Shown: positions 1 to 9,073, numbered from the stretch's first letter. The stretch is DNA of 64,000 nt from Donghicola eburneus (GCF_900115865.1 NZ_FOXY01000015.1:1-64000), one strand, 5' to 3'. Program-made: numbers and translations. The notes: generated from the letters alone by a model not told the origin.

Positions 1-48
1 TGGGAAACGATAGCCTTTCAGGCGCGGCATCTCAGCTGGTATCATCAT
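1..48 (-). CDS. IS6-family transposase, N-terminal fragment at window edge
   Basis: On the minus strand from 48 the reading frame gives MMIPAEMPRLKGYRFP and runs off the window. The stretch MPRLKGYRFP is identical to the start of the transposase at 6483-7199, so this is the first part of an IS6-family DDE transposase. The rest is outside the window, so its integrity cannot be judged. Confidence 0.8.
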   Translation of the reverse strand, partial: MMIPAEMPRLKGYRFP

Positions 49-95
49 GCCAAAACGCTAGACGCCCTCAGGTGCTTCAGCAAGTTGGCAATGCC
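1..95 (-). mobile_element. IS6-family element, right end only (cut by window edge)
   Basis: The bases at 81-95 (CAAGTTGGCAATGCC) match the terminal inverted repeat of the complete IS6-family element at 6432-7240 (CAAGTTGGCAATCCC at its right end). They lie just outside a transposase start. The element therefore ends at about 95 and continues beyond the left edge. It has the same orientation as the second copy, so the two could bracket 96-6431. Confidence 0.8.
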
Positions 96-585
96 GTTCG
101 TCGGTAGCTGTCGCGGCACTCGGTGCGCTGTTGTCATTAGCAGCCACAGGAACAGGAATGTCACGGGAATACAAAACCTCTTCGGACACACCATAGTCGC
201 GAACCAAGAGCGCTTTACGATGCTCGATGGATGCCAGAGCTTGTTTATCCGTCAACGTCACATCGCAAATTTTGCGAGATTGCGGATAAACGCGATCCTT
301 CTCAACCCTCACGAGAAACCAGTCCTTTGCTCCGCGCTTCAAAACGCAACGGGTCGATTTTGCTGAATAACGATAGGACATAGATGAGGGGCCCTCCGGG
401 CGGCATTCAACTGTTGCACCCGTCCACGCGGCTTTCGGCAGCACCTCCGCGAGTTTTTTCTCGGCGAGCTCCACATAGTAGCTCTTGAGATGAGAGCTGG
501 TCGTGATCGTGAAATTTTTTGCTTTGCCGTTAACCGTTTTTAGCATTGCTTCAACTGCGTGCTCTTTGTTGAGATTAATTTTCAT
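58..585 (-). CDS. unrecognised protein, C-terminus replaced by IS6 sequence
   Basis: A 176-residue frame starts at ATG 585, which has AGGA about six bases upstream; a longer upstream extension lacks a convincing start. I do not recognise the family. The body is basic and soluble, with a middle segment rich in Arg/Lys (CVLKRGAKDWFLVRVEK) and an Ala/Ser-rich tail, and no signal peptide or membrane segment. The frame crosses the IS6 end at 95, so about the last 12 residues are encoded by the insertion sequence. The native C-terminus has been lost, and whether the product still works is unknown. Confidence 0.55.
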   Translation of the reverse strand: MKINLNKEHAVEAMLKTVNGKAKNFTITTSSHLKSYYVELAEKKLAEVLPKAAWTGATVECRPEGPSSMSYRYSAKSTRCVLKRGAKDWFLVRVEKDRVYPQSRKICDVTLTDKQALASIEHRKALLVRDYGVSEEVLYSRDIPVPVAANDNSAPSAATATDERHCQLAEAPEGV

Positions 586-1726
586 TGTCCTGCTTTTTTC
601 CTCTTTCTTGTTACGAAGCGCGGTATTGCGCGTCCGTTTGGGCCATCTGGGGCGCCTTAAACACCCAAGATGATTGCGACCCCCAAATGATCCAAGTTCC
701 TGATTTCTTGCGATCAGATCATTCATCAGTCGTGGCGAAATAAGAGCCTGTCGAAAAAGCAACAGGCCCAAAAAGCAATTTTTTTAGATTTTCGCGATTT
801 TTTTGGCCACCTTATTGATCAGCCACATCGCGTAAGTCTCACCATCAATTTCCGCTAAAGGCCTGAGGAAGTTTATTTCAAGTAAATCGCAAATTTTCGG
901 CGCAGCGCGTTGGTCGACCCTGCTGCAGAGACATAGAGTTATTGGGCTAGGGCAGAGACCCGATGGCCATGGCCAACTTGTCTGACAGGGTGCGTTGTCA
1001 GGGAAATCAGCACAACGCGCACTCGTCGATCAAATATGGCGACAATAACCCCGCATCTTTGCGGGATTGGTGTCCAGTTCCGAAGCCATTCGGGAGCTTT
1101 TTCGGCCGTGGAGGCTGCCTGAATCCAATCATCGCGCTCGATTCAGGGCCGTGATGGTGGTAGACGAGACACCATCCTCAAAATGGCATACCATCCCAAA
1201 TTTAAGCGCTGTTTCTGATATTCAGCACGAGGCCGACACTCCTGCATCGAACGGAGGTCACGGTGCCCAACCTCTGCGTCCTGCCGCAATAAGGCGCTTC
1301 AGCGGCTTCAGCAGATTGCAAAAGAGCGCATGCGGCCCACATGATCCATGATCCATAAAGGCGACCATGCGCATGATGCTTGGTCCACCATGTTCGTCGC
1401 ATTGGCTTTGTTAGATTGCAGGCTGCCCGACCGCACTCAAGGCGGATCGATAGGGGCAGGCGCAGGTCTTTTTTACCTGCGCAGAATGACCCACCGAGTC
1501 AGGGGAAAAAGATCGACGACAACATTTGTGGACGGAACGACTGCTGCGACCAGCATGTCATGCAACTCAGATAAAGGGCGAATTGCGATGGCCGCGAATG
1601 GATTTGGGTGAACAGTCGAGGTGGGTTCCAGAGAGCGTAAGTTGATGCGTGGATCATAGCTAGAGCAGGCATTTTGATATCTACGACAATTGCCTGTTAC
1701 CCGACTCAATTAGAAAGAAGTGGTAG
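586..1726. other. 1.1-kb stretch without a convincing gene
   Basis: Only short overlapping frames on both strands are open here. None has a good ribosome-binding site together with recognisable protein sequence. Around 770-810 the DNA is A/T-rich with poly-T runs. An 8-bp inverted repeat (CCTGAATC / GATTCAGG) lies near 1119-1149. This may be decayed DNA next to the IS6 insertion. I see no RNA gene or defined regulatory site. Confidence 0.4.
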
Positions 1727-2299
1727 CTATGCCTTCTGCCCCTGATAACCACGTGCCTCGAACTCCAGTCGGCCAAGTTCGGAAAGCAAAGCGACCTCAG
1801 GGGACTGGTTACCGTAAGACCGCTTCCTATTCATCAGCATTTCAATTGTGTTCACACGCGATTGCAATCCGGTTGGACTGACGGCCATCTTTAGTCGACT
1901 CAGCGCGGCTTGGTCACGGTCTTTCTCAAAGGCTGTCAGCGCATCGAGGATCTCCTCACCTCTGCTTCTTGGCCGATCAGAAAAGTCAGGATTGCTATCT
2001 CGGCCAAGCATAGGATCTGCCGCAGCTGCTACCAGCCCCTTGTCGATGGCGCTCGTGATTCCTTCAATCAATTCGCGCCTATAACCTTGGGACCCAGAAA
2101 AGTGGGCATTGCCGACAAATAGGTTCGGAAATCGAAAGTGCCTTGCAACAAGTCCAGGAAGCATCTCTTGAATATGAATGACACCGGACAACAACTGATG
2201 CGTGCTCTCTGCATCGCTGTCTGAGTGCCAAGTTCCAAACCCTTCCAGTTTCTGAAGAATGCTGTCGACGACGACATCCCCAGTGTTCCAGTATTTCAT
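1727..2299 (-). CDS. hypothetical protein, 190 aa
   Basis: The start ATG at 2299 has GAGGT five bases upstream, which supports a real gene. The protein is soluble and acidic with no signal peptide or membrane segment. Its C-terminal half is rich in charged residues (RPRSRGEEILDALTAFEKDRDQAALSRLK) and likely helical. I do not recognise the family. It lies about 100 bases downstream of the ietS gene on the same strand and could be its last operon member or an independent plasmid gene. Confidence 0.6.
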   Translation of the reverse strand: MKYWNTGDVVVDSILQKLEGFGTWHSDSDAESTHQLLSGVIHIQEMLPGLVARHFRFPNLFVGNAHFSGSQGYRRELIEGITSAIDKGLVAAAADPMLGRDSNPDFSDRPRSRGEEILDALTAFEKDRDQAALSRLKMAVSPTGLQSRVNTIEMLMNRKRSYGNQSPEVALLSELGRLEFEARGYQGQKA

Positions 2300-2404
2300 A
2301 GTTACCTCACCACCGGGGGATGAAGCCGCCCCTACCGTTTTCCATTTTCGTCCTGCGGCGAACAGTAACGCGTTACCTCAAAGCAACCCGAACAACTGCG
2401 CGGC

Positions 2405-4876
2405 CTAGACCGCAATCACCGCTTGGGCTGCAATGAGTGCTTCAACTGCAGCCTGAACCTCCGCATAAAGCTCCGCTTCGAGCTCGCCTGCATCGATCTC
2501 GACAATCAGCGCATAGCGCACAGATGGCAAACCTTCGTCCAGAAGCTTTTTCGACTTCCACCATCCGGTGACAGGGTGAACGGCCAGCAAGTTGCGCCGC
2601 GCTAGATCTGAAGCCTTACACGTCAACTGATCTATATGGAGGGATCCAACATGGCGCCGATTGCTACCGAAGTCCCAAAGATCATCCTCGTCGTTTGCAG
2701 GACCATCGGGTTGTTCGGCTGCCTTGCTGATCCGAGCCAAGAATTGGGCTTCGTTCTCGCCAGCGCGATTGAGTTGGAAACGTAAGTTGTGGGACGCGTA
2801 GCGGTACCGAACGCCGCGCGAGGCTTCGGACGGGTTTGGAGCGATAAAGCTGCTGAGTGCCACCCGCAAGGTCACATCGCCATTGCCGAGCGCGCGCAAA
2901 GCCTCAACGGGCCAGGGAAGGGCGAACAGCTTCATTTCATTGTGGACATCACCGCCGGTCTTTTCAGAAATTCCGTAAGGCGTAATCGTGTCTTCCACGA
3001 TGAGGGTCAGCGCGTTCGACGCGCTGCGGCGGGCACGGACCATGTCCGGCACACCATATCCGTATCGCTGAAAAAGGGGCGTGTAGTGACCCTTGTTCGG
3101 CTGGGCCGGCAGATGTGCACGCATCTGCTGCGTCCACCGCGCTGAAGACACATAAAGACCACGAACTGTCTCGGGCCAAAGCGTCGGATAGTCCGACCAG
3201 AGTTCCGTTACGTCCTTCGCTGCAAGCGCTGTCGCCGCGCTGGTGTCGAAGGTGAATGTGAAGGATCGGACCGGATATGTGTGGTGGGTCGAAAGGAGTG
3301 ATAACCATCCGTGCCGCATTGGCGGAGGCATGGCACTTAGCGCCCAGTTTCCACCCTCAAGGACGACGTCCGGCTTATTCGGCCAATGGGACGACCACGA
3401 TGCAGTTCTCGAAGCTGGCGACAAGTCGCCGAATGGCGCAAGCGCTTGGGCTGGCTCTCCGTCTGGCAGTACGGTCTTCTCTGTGAAGGCTCCGACAGAC
3501 ACAACATTCCACGCTTGGGCCGGCGACTCGATCTCGTTGTCCTCGTGATCGCAGCGGTCGAGGTAGTTTCCAGCACCAAAGGTGAAGTTATCGGTATTAC
3601 CTGCTGAGACGAGCATTAGGCGCTGTTGTTTCACCTCACCTGAAATACCGGCGGCGAGCTGATCAACCTCAGTCGACCAGGACGTCGGAGCCCCGTCATG
3701 CGGTGTGTCCTCCCCCGTTGTCGTTGTCATGGTGAAGGTTCGGCGTCGGGGGCCGACCTGCTCGACCGCATTGATCGCCTGCTTGGTTATCGCGCCAAGG
3801 AGATGATGCGGATTCATCCCTGCATCGGGCAGCAGCTTCACGGATTCCAGACGATTTACGACCGCAACCGGATTCATCTGGTGCAGTTTCTGCGTCAGAT
3901 CACCAAAGAGCGCCAGTCCTCCCATCTGCGTGCCATGGCCCTTCAAATCCTCCAGCCCCCAAGCCGGATTGGCGGCATGTCGGTCATCCACGCTGAGCGC
4001 CGGCTGAATGAGAGGATGCGCGCGACTAACACCAGTATCCAAAAGCGTGACGTAGCCAGGATCGAGACTATCGGTATAGGTCGCACGACCCGCGAGTTCG
4101 TCAACCCACTGCGCCTGTTCGGCCACTGGCAAGCCGTCGAAGAATTCTGCTGTGATGGTCGGAGCGGCAAGAGCGCGCACGCCTCCCAGTCGGCGGACGG
4201 CCTGAGCGAGCTGATCGCGATCGGCCAGTACGACCACAACGGTATCTTCGGGAAACTCCAGCCGATCCGCTCCCACTGTGACACCGTAGTTTGGCGCGGC
4301 TGCAACGAAGGCTTCGGTCATTTGAGGCTCGAGCCAAACCTCCCAGACGGTCGCAACATCCGCTCCGGGAAATTTGCCTTGAGGGCTGCGCCAAAGGGCA
4401 CGCAACCCTGCTTCCGTGATGGCAGCAACGCTTTGCACCAGGTCCGCGTTTTTAGGACGCCCCGGGACGATTTCACCATCTTTCTCGCGATCAGGCGTGT
4501 CTTCAGTCCGAAACTGCTCGACCTTCTTGCGCAGCTTTTCGATACCCTTGGCTGTCGCAAACACCGTCGCGCGCTCTTCGGCGCCACCGGGTACTGGAGC
4601 ATCCTCGATGCGGAGAAGCTTCAGGCCGCTGGCGTCTAAGCTGTCCTTCTTCAGACGCTCGTCCACTCGGGAGCGGACTTCCAGATAGATGCCAGGAAGC
4701 TCGGCTGCTGGAACATCCGGCAGCGCGTCGATGGCCTGAAGCAATGCTTGGGCGTGCGCCGCGCGATTGGGGACATCACTTGGTCTTTTGGACCCGCCCC
4801 CGCCCTTTGCTTGGAACGGGCGAGGTTGTCCGAGATTGCGAAGGTGGAAGTGCGGAAGGTCTCGTGCCATTGTCAT
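2405..4876 (-). CDS. ietS: subtilisin-like serine protease of an IetAS-type pair
   Basis: This 823-residue S8-family peptidase keeps the catalytic triad: Asp about 280 (LLDTGV), His about 314 (GHGTQ), Ser about 546 (DTSAATA), with the oxyanion Asn about 427 (SAGN). The first 270 residues are a charged non-catalytic domain; there is no signal peptide, so it should act in the cytoplasm. It overlaps the upstream AAA-ATPase gene by about 100 bases, implying translational coupling. Subtilase/AAA-ATPase pairs beside repABC are known as ietAS in Agrobacterium plasmids, where the pair acts as a toxin-antitoxin/incompatibility system, and such pairs were also reported as anti-phage. By that model this is the toxin or effector protease. 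Confidence 0.85.
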   Translation of the reverse strand: MTMARDLPHFHLRNLGQPRPFQAKGGGGSKRPSDVPNRAAHAQALLQAIDALPDVPAAELPGIYLEVRSRVDERLKKDSLDASGLKLLRIEDAPVPGGAEERATVFATAKGIEKLRKKVEQFRTEDTPDREKDGEIVPGRPKNADLVQSVAAITEAGLRALWRSPQGKFPGADVATVWEVWLEPQMTEAFVAAAPNYGVTVGADRLEFPEDTVVVVLADRDQLAQAVRRLGGVRALAAPTITAEFFDGLPVAEQAQWVDELAGRATYTDSLDPGYVTLLDTGVSRAHPLIQPALSVDDRHAANPAWGLEDLKGHGTQMGGLALFGDLTQKLHQMNPVAVVNRLESVKLLPDAGMNPHHLLGAITKQAINAVEQVGPRRRTFTMTTTTGEDTPHDGAPTSWSTEVDQLAAGISGEVKQQRLMLVSAGNTDNFTFGAGNYLDRCDHEDNEIESPAQAWNVVSVGAFTEKTVLPDGEPAQALAPFGDLSPASRTASWSSHWPNKPDVVLEGGNWALSAMPPPMRHGWLSLLSTHHTYPVRSFTFTFDTSAATALAAKDVTELWSDYPTLWPETVRGLYVSSARWTQQMRAHLPAQPNKGHYTPLFQRYGYGVPDMVRARRSASNALTLIVEDTITPYGISEKTGGDVHNEMKLFALPWPVEALRALGNGDVTLRVALSSFIAPNPSEASRGVRYRYASHNLRFQLNRAGENEAQFLARISKAAEQPDGPANDEDDLWDFGSNRRHVGSLHIDQLTCKASDLARRNLLAVHPVTGWWKSKKLLDEGLPSVRYALIVEIDAGELEAELYAEVQAAVEALIAAQAVIAV

Positions 4877-5858
4877 CGGTCCCTAATTCTTGGAGCGACC
4901 GTCGGCGTTCGAGGGCATCAAGCAAATCCTTTGTCGCAATTTTGTCGGTATCATTCAGCACGGCACGTCGAGCGGCATCTTCCGCTGCCGCCACAACATC
5001 GGCCGTCGAGAGACCTGAAGCCACATCCGTCACCCGCTTCCATCCCATCCGAGCCAGCGAGAATCCGATCAGGCGGCGTTCGAGCGCCTGCCGAATGGCC
5101 GGGCCATCGGGCATGACATATGGCAAAACGAGATCAAAGCGGCGCAGCACCGCGCGGTCAAGAATTCCCGGCAGGTTTGTAGTGGCAATGACGATTGAAG
5201 GCCCAGTATCTTCATCCAAGAACTGCAGAAACGAGTTCAGAACCCGCCGGGCCTCGCCGACGTCATTCTCACCGCCCCGCGCCGCAGCCAAAGCGTCAAT
5301 TTCGTCGAAGAGATAGATACCGCGCGTCGTCTTGACGGCATCGAAAATCATCTTCAGCTTCTGCGCTGTTTCACCCATGAACTTCGTGATCAGCCCGTGG
5401 AGCATGACCGAAAAGAGGGGGTACTGCAGCTCACCAGCAAGCGCCGAAGCACTCAGGGTTTTGCCGGTTCCGGGAGGACCGGAAAGGAGAACGCGTCGCC
5501 GTGGCTTCAACCCTTTTGCCTCAAGCTTTTCACGCATGCGCATCTCGACAACGAGATGCGCGAGTTCGCTCTCGATCCTGTCTGGCAAGATGACATCGTC
5601 GAGGCGCTCGGTCGGATAGGACGCGGCAAGGAACTCCGCTAAATCACCGCGGGGTGTTGCGATAGGAGTGATCGCAGGGGTTCGCTTCGCAGGCAGCTTC
5701 TGCCCTGCTTCTGCCCATTGTCGCAACTGTTCAGCCAGCCGGGTATGCCCCTTCTGCTCTTCGGCTGCAGAGAGTTGCATCGCCAGATCGTAAAAACGAT
5801 CGGCGTCTCCCTCCGCATGACTCTTCACGAGACCGATGATTTGCTGGGCGGATGCCAC
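4776..5858 (-). CDS. ietA: AAA+ ATPase partner of the subtilase (IetA type)
   Basis: The 360-residue protein has one AAA+ module: Walker A GPPGTGKT at about 127-134, Walker B YLFDEID at 182-188, sensor-1 ATTN at 225-228 and an arginine-finger segment DRAVLRRFD at 234-242. An N-terminal helical domain of about 90 residues precedes it. The start appears to be GTG at 5858 with only a weak ribosome site. It is the promoter-proximal gene of the pair and overlaps ietS. In the Agrobacterium system the ATPase is the antitoxin-like partner; in phage defence it would gate the protease. The role here is by analogy. Confidence 0.85.
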   Translation of the reverse strand: MASAQQIIGLVKSHAEGDADRFYDLAMQLSAAEEQKGHTRLAEQLRQWAEAGQKLPAKRTPAITPIATPRGDLAEFLAASYPTERLDDVILPDRIESELAHLVVEMRMREKLEAKGLKPRRRVLLSGPPGTGKTLSASALAGELQYPLFSVMLHGLITKFMGETAQKLKMIFDAVKTTRGIYLFDEIDALAAARGGENDVGEARRVLNSFLQFLDEDTGPSIVIATTNLPGILDRAVLRRFDLVLPYVMPDGPAIRQALERRLIGFSLARMGWKRVTDVASGLSTADVVAAAEDAARRAVLNDTDKIATKDLLDALERRRSLQELGTDDNGTRPSALPPSQSRTTSPVPSKGRGRVQKTK

Positions 5859-6034
5859 GATTAAACTGCTCTTTCTTCAAGGTTTTTTATCGACGTACTT
5901 TCCGTTGCGATTCTATACGTAAATCATCCAACGGACCAGAAAAATCGCGGTGCTTTCCGCCGGGTGTGGCGCTCGAGTCCCCTTTTCCCGCAACCAATGT
6001 TGGCAGGAAGCAGACTGTGATAATGAGTGGGAAC

Positions 6035-6431
6035 TCAGGTAACGCCAACCTGAAGTGGCTCCCCCTGAAAACCTGCATCCTCCATTTGCTCCCTATCGGG
6101 CAGATCATGCAGGCTCTCCAACCCGAACGCCACCAGGAACTTCTCCGTGGTTACATAGGTGTATGGCGCACCGCGCCGAGGCGACCTTGGACCTGCTCCA
6201 ATCAGGCTTTGTGCATGGAGCCGCCCGATCAGGTCCCGGCTGATTTCCTTGCCAAAGATGTCCTTAAGCCCATCGCGGGTGATCGGCTGGTGGTAGGCGA
6301 TCGCTCCGAGGACGGCGATATCGAATGCGCTGAGGCCCAGAACCTGATCGCCCACATCTGCCGCGGCGCGTATGGCAGGCGCATAAACGGGCCGTGTCCG
6401 AAACATCCAGCCACCAGCGACCTGCGCAATC
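6035..6431 (-). pseudogene. scpB-like gene, 5' end removed by IS6
   Basis: The frame encodes winged-helix sequence typical of ScpB, the small subunit of the SMC-Scp condensin complex (TRPVYAPAIRAAADVGDQVL, then a region ending in LVAFGLESLHDLPD). The N-terminal winged helix is missing: upstream of 6431 the frame runs straight into the IS6 inverted repeat. What remains is about the C-terminal 130 residues. It lies 176 bases from ietA with the same orientation. It is probably non-functional, or expressed only as a stump. Confidence 0.75.
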
Positions 6432-7240
6432 GGGATTGCCAACTTGTTTTTACCTGTTTGAGAGAGGCGAGACCTCTGCCTGTCAGGCGGTCATTTCGGC
6501 AGCATAGCCTCTCCAGAGGTCGAAAGCATCGGACCTTGCGTGGCGGTATGAGACGGCGGAGAGTTGATAGCGTCGTGGGCGAAAAACGGTGTTGATCTGA
6601 TCATGGGCAGCCAGAAATCTTTGTGCCTGCCGGGGAGATTTAAACCGCCCCATCAACTTCTCGCGTTTCCGTGTTGGTCTGTGTGATGCTTCGATCCGGT
6701 TGTTCAAGCCCTTGTGTGCGCGATGATCTGCGCCCGGTGCGAGGTCCCGGATCGGCCTGAAATAACTGCGCAACTTGTCCGTGATGATGACACGGGGTTC
6801 ACCGAACCGGTCGATCAGCCTTGCCAGAAAACGTCTTGCAGCATTGGCGTTGCGCTGTGGCTGAACGAGAATATCAAGGACGTCGCCGTTCGCGTCGACC
6901 GCCCGCCAGAGCCAGTATTTTCTGCCGTTGATTGGGATGACGACCTCATCCAAGTGCCATTTGTCGCCCGCGGCCGGTCTGTCGCGCCTGATGCAATCGG
7001 CAAAGTGACGGCCAAAGCGGTTCACCCATTTTCGGATCGTTTCCCGGCTGACCATCACACCCCGATCGGCGAGAAGATCCTCGACATCCGCCGTGCTGAG
7101 CGCGAAGCGATGATAGACCCAGACGGCATATGCAACGATTTCACGAGGGAAACGGTAGCCTTTCAGGCGCGGCATGGAGGATGGTGTATTCATACCCAAC
7201 GCCTAACCAATCACCGCTCCGCAAACAAGTTGGCAATCCC
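6432..7240 (-). mobile_element. complete IS6-family insertion sequence
   Basis: An approximately 809-bp element is bounded by inverted repeats: GGGATTGCCAACTTGTTT starts at 6432, and its reverse complement ends at 7240 (18 bp perfect). It holds one transposase gene on the minus strand. The 8 bases outside each end (gcgcaatc and cgcggaac) do not match, so there is no target duplication. Its neighbours are two different truncated genes. That is the pattern left by IS6-type replicative fusion or adjacent deletion, not a simple insertion. Confidence 0.85.
6483..7199 (-). CDS. IS6-family DDE transposase
   Basis: The 238-residue protein has an N-terminal helix-turn-helix region (VSRETIRKWVNRFG) and the DDE core: first Asp in DKWHLDEV, second in VIITDKLRSY, Glu in NNRIEASHRPTRKREK. 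These are standard IS6/IS26-group signatures and the length is normal for the group. It fills almost all of the element at 6432-7240 and appears intact. The usual activity is replicative transposition that forms cointegrates. Confidence 0.92.
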   Translation of the reverse strand: MGMNTPSSMPRLKGYRFPREIVAYAVWVYHRFALSTADVEDLLADRGVMVSRETIRKWVNRFGRHFADCIRRDRPAAGDKWHLDEVVIPINGRKYWLWRAVDANGDVLDILVQPQRNANAARRFLARLIDRFGEPRVIITDKLRSYFRPIRDLAPGADHRAHKGLNNRIEASHRPTRKREKLMGRFKSPRQAQRFLAAHDQINTVFRPRRYQLSAVSYRHARSDAFDLWRGYAAEMTA

Positions 7241-7631
7241 CGCGGAACTGATCGAGTGGATGCAGGGCAGCGCGCTGCATGTTCTCAGCGAGCGAGTCAT
7301 CTTCGGCGAGGATGGCAGAATTGGCATCCCGCACGATGCAGGGAATGGGCGTCGTCTTGGCCAGACGTTTCTGCTTCACCAGGAGCGACAGGGCCTGGAA
7401 GCGCCGGCCGCCAGCGGGGATTTCGAACTTGCCGGTCTCGGACCCATCATCCGCCAGAACGGGCCGAACGCTCAGGCTCTGCAGCAGCCCGCGGCGGGCG
7501 ATGTCTTCGGCCAGTTCCTCGACCGAGATGCCGGCCTTGATGCGCCGGACGTTGGCCTGGCTCAGGACGAGCTTGTCAAAGGGAATGTCCCGGGACGGGG
7601 ACAGGGTGACTTTCTGGGCAGATTTCGCCAT
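7203..7631 (-). pseudogene. ParB/RepB/Spo0J-type nuclease-domain protein, 3' end lost to IS6
   Basis: ATG 7631 has GGAGAAG six bases upstream. The product has the ParB N-terminal domain: SQANVRRI, a VEELAEDIARRGLLQSL helix, the GRRFQAL box and the AENMQRAALHPLDQF motif. Native coding stops at about 7241, where the IS6 repeat begins, and the last 12 residues are insertion-sequence encoded. Full-length plasmid relatives continue for several hundred residues, so the DNA-binding and C-terminal domains are gone. It lies just downstream of repC and is not the partition RepB. Confidence 0.8.
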
Positions 7632-7742
7632 CAGATCTTCTCCATGACGGGCCCCGGAAGCCACTCTTCCGATCTCACTTCCCGTCACCCCTCAAACCAA
7701 CAAACCTTTCCCTCTCCTGTTCTGACGCTCCCGAGACAGGAC

Positions 7743-7816
7743 CTTAACAGCTGTTAAGTCGTCAGTCCCGAGGTGGCGGAACAGTACGCAGTCTCTCAAC
7801 CTTAACAGCTGTTAAG
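7743..7816. repeat. twin parS-like palindromes
   Basis: The perfect 16-bp palindrome CTTAACAGCTGTTAAG occurs at 7743-7758 and again at 7801-7816, 58 bp apart. The second covers the last codons and stop of repC. It fits the repABC centromere consensus GTT-N4-GC-N4-AAC except for the outermost base pair. In repABC plasmids RepB binds such sites for partition. Two phased copies directly after repC are good candidates for the partition and incompatibility locus. Confidence 0.75.
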
Positions 7817-9023
7817 CTGCAGATCGTCGTCCAATCAATGCCATGACCATCGGCCCACAGGAAAACTCACCGGCCACAGCTTTGGCAGTTAGAGCTCGCA
7901 AGTATCCACCAGGCGATCTGATGTCCTCAAAGCGTTCAAGCATGGCAGAAACGACGATCGACGCTTGCTCCGGACCCATGAACCGCTGCGCGTCTTCCCA
8001 TGCAGATGCACTGATCCCCATGGCTGGTCGCACATGGCATGCCGCATCGAAAAGCTGGTGCCAATGCCGGATTTCGCCTTGGTAAAAGGTCTTGAGCGAG
8101 GGACATGCCGCAATCACCAGGTGCAGCGGGATCTTTGGCAGCTGTCTTGTGTCCTGTTCATCGACGTCAGCCACGGGCTCATCCCTGTCCACATCTGGCA
8201 CGCCGGCCGCCGCTCCGCTTTTTTCTAAAGCAGGTTCAAGATCTATAGATTTTTTATTTGAATTATGATGGTGACGCTCAGATCGAGCATCATTGGTGTT
8301 CATTTCTTCTGTTTCAGAACCATCGATGATGTTGCGTGCCTGATCGAGGAGAGCTTCAAGATCGGCTCGATATGCCGCGAGGTCCTCAATTGAAAGCTTA
8401 CGGCGAAGCGCGCGCGCTGTGAGGATAGCCTTGTCACGAAGCTGGTCCCAGATGCCTAGGCCTGGCTGCATCTCGTCTCCGAACTCCGCGAGGGCCGCGA
8501 GATCACGTCGCATGAGGCTTACAACCTCTCTCAGACGCCTGACGCGCTCCTCAGCCTCACGTACGGCCTCTGCGGCCCGTGCTATCTCCTCGGACTGGCA
8601 GTAGAGCGGGGAAAGATCGAAGCCAAAGGCGACGCGCTCTTCGCCGTGCTTGCGGACGTAGCGCTTTCCATTGGGGCTATCACGCCGCTGGAGCAAACCA
8701 GCCTCGACAAGACGCGCGAGGTGACGACGCATAGTGGAGCAGGGCATACCATTCAGGCGCTCACAGATCGCCTTGTTCGAGGGGAAGACTACCATCTCGG
8801 CGTTCCCGCCAAGTGCGTCGTCTGGAAAGAAGCTGAGGAGCCCCTGCAAAACAGTCAAATCACGTTCTGACACGCCAAAGGCCGCTTGCGCCTTGGAGAG
8901 CTCGCGCAGGAGTTCCCACTTGTTGACGGGTCTGCCCGGAACAGATGCCTCGGGTCGCTCGATCACGCGCAGATGGGCGTGCGAGATGGGCCGCATAAAC
9001 GGCGAAATCGGTGTGTACTCCAT
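7812..9023 (-). CDS. repC: plasmid replication initiator RepC
   Basis: The protein of about 403 residues is a RepC initiator. It has the conserved N-terminus (HAHLRVIERPE), a winged-helix region with FPSNKAICERLNGMPCSTM, a coiled-coil-like middle (VREAEERVRRLREVV) and a C-terminal domain ending in ALIGRRSAA. I chose ATG 9023 (MEYTPISPF); a GTG at 9035 adds four residues. In repABC plasmids RepC binds an origin inside its own coding sequence, so oriV is probably within this gene, in its A/T-richer middle near 8230-8280. It is third in the operon after repA and repB. Confidence 0.9.
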   Translation of the reverse strand: MEYTPISPFMRPISHAHLRVIERPEASVPGRPVNKWELLRELSKAQAAFGVSERDLTVLQGLLSFFPDDALGGNAEMVVFPSNKAICERLNGMPCSTMRRHLARLVEAGLLQRRDSPNGKRYVRKHGEERVAFGFDLSPLYCQSEEIARAAEAVREAEERVRRLREVVSLMRRDLAALAEFGDEMQPGLGIWDQLRDKAILTARALRRKLSIEDLAAYRADLEALLDQARNIIDGSETEEMNTNDARSERHHHNSNKKSIDLEPALEKSGAAAGVPDVDRDEPVADVDEQDTRQLPKIPLHLVIAACPSLKTFYQGEIRHWHQLFDAACHVRPAMGISASAWEDAQRFMGPEQASIVVSAMLERFEDIRSPGGYLRALTAKAVAGEFSCGPMVMALIGRRSAA

Positions 9024-9073
9024 GAAAACGTTCACGAAGGCAAAATTTCTAGGGCCCGCGAATCGCTTTGCGC

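Noticed and set aside
963-1709. several short frames on both strands
   Set aside because: No ribosome sites, no recognisable protein sequence, and overlapping one another.
3698-4639. 313-codon open frame on the plus strand
   Set aside because: It is antisense to the ietS protease gene, has no ribosome site, and reads as Arg/Cys-rich sequence typical of GC-rich shadow frames.
6424-7248. target site duplication around the IS6 element
   Set aside because: The flanking octamers gcgcaatc and cgcggaac differ.
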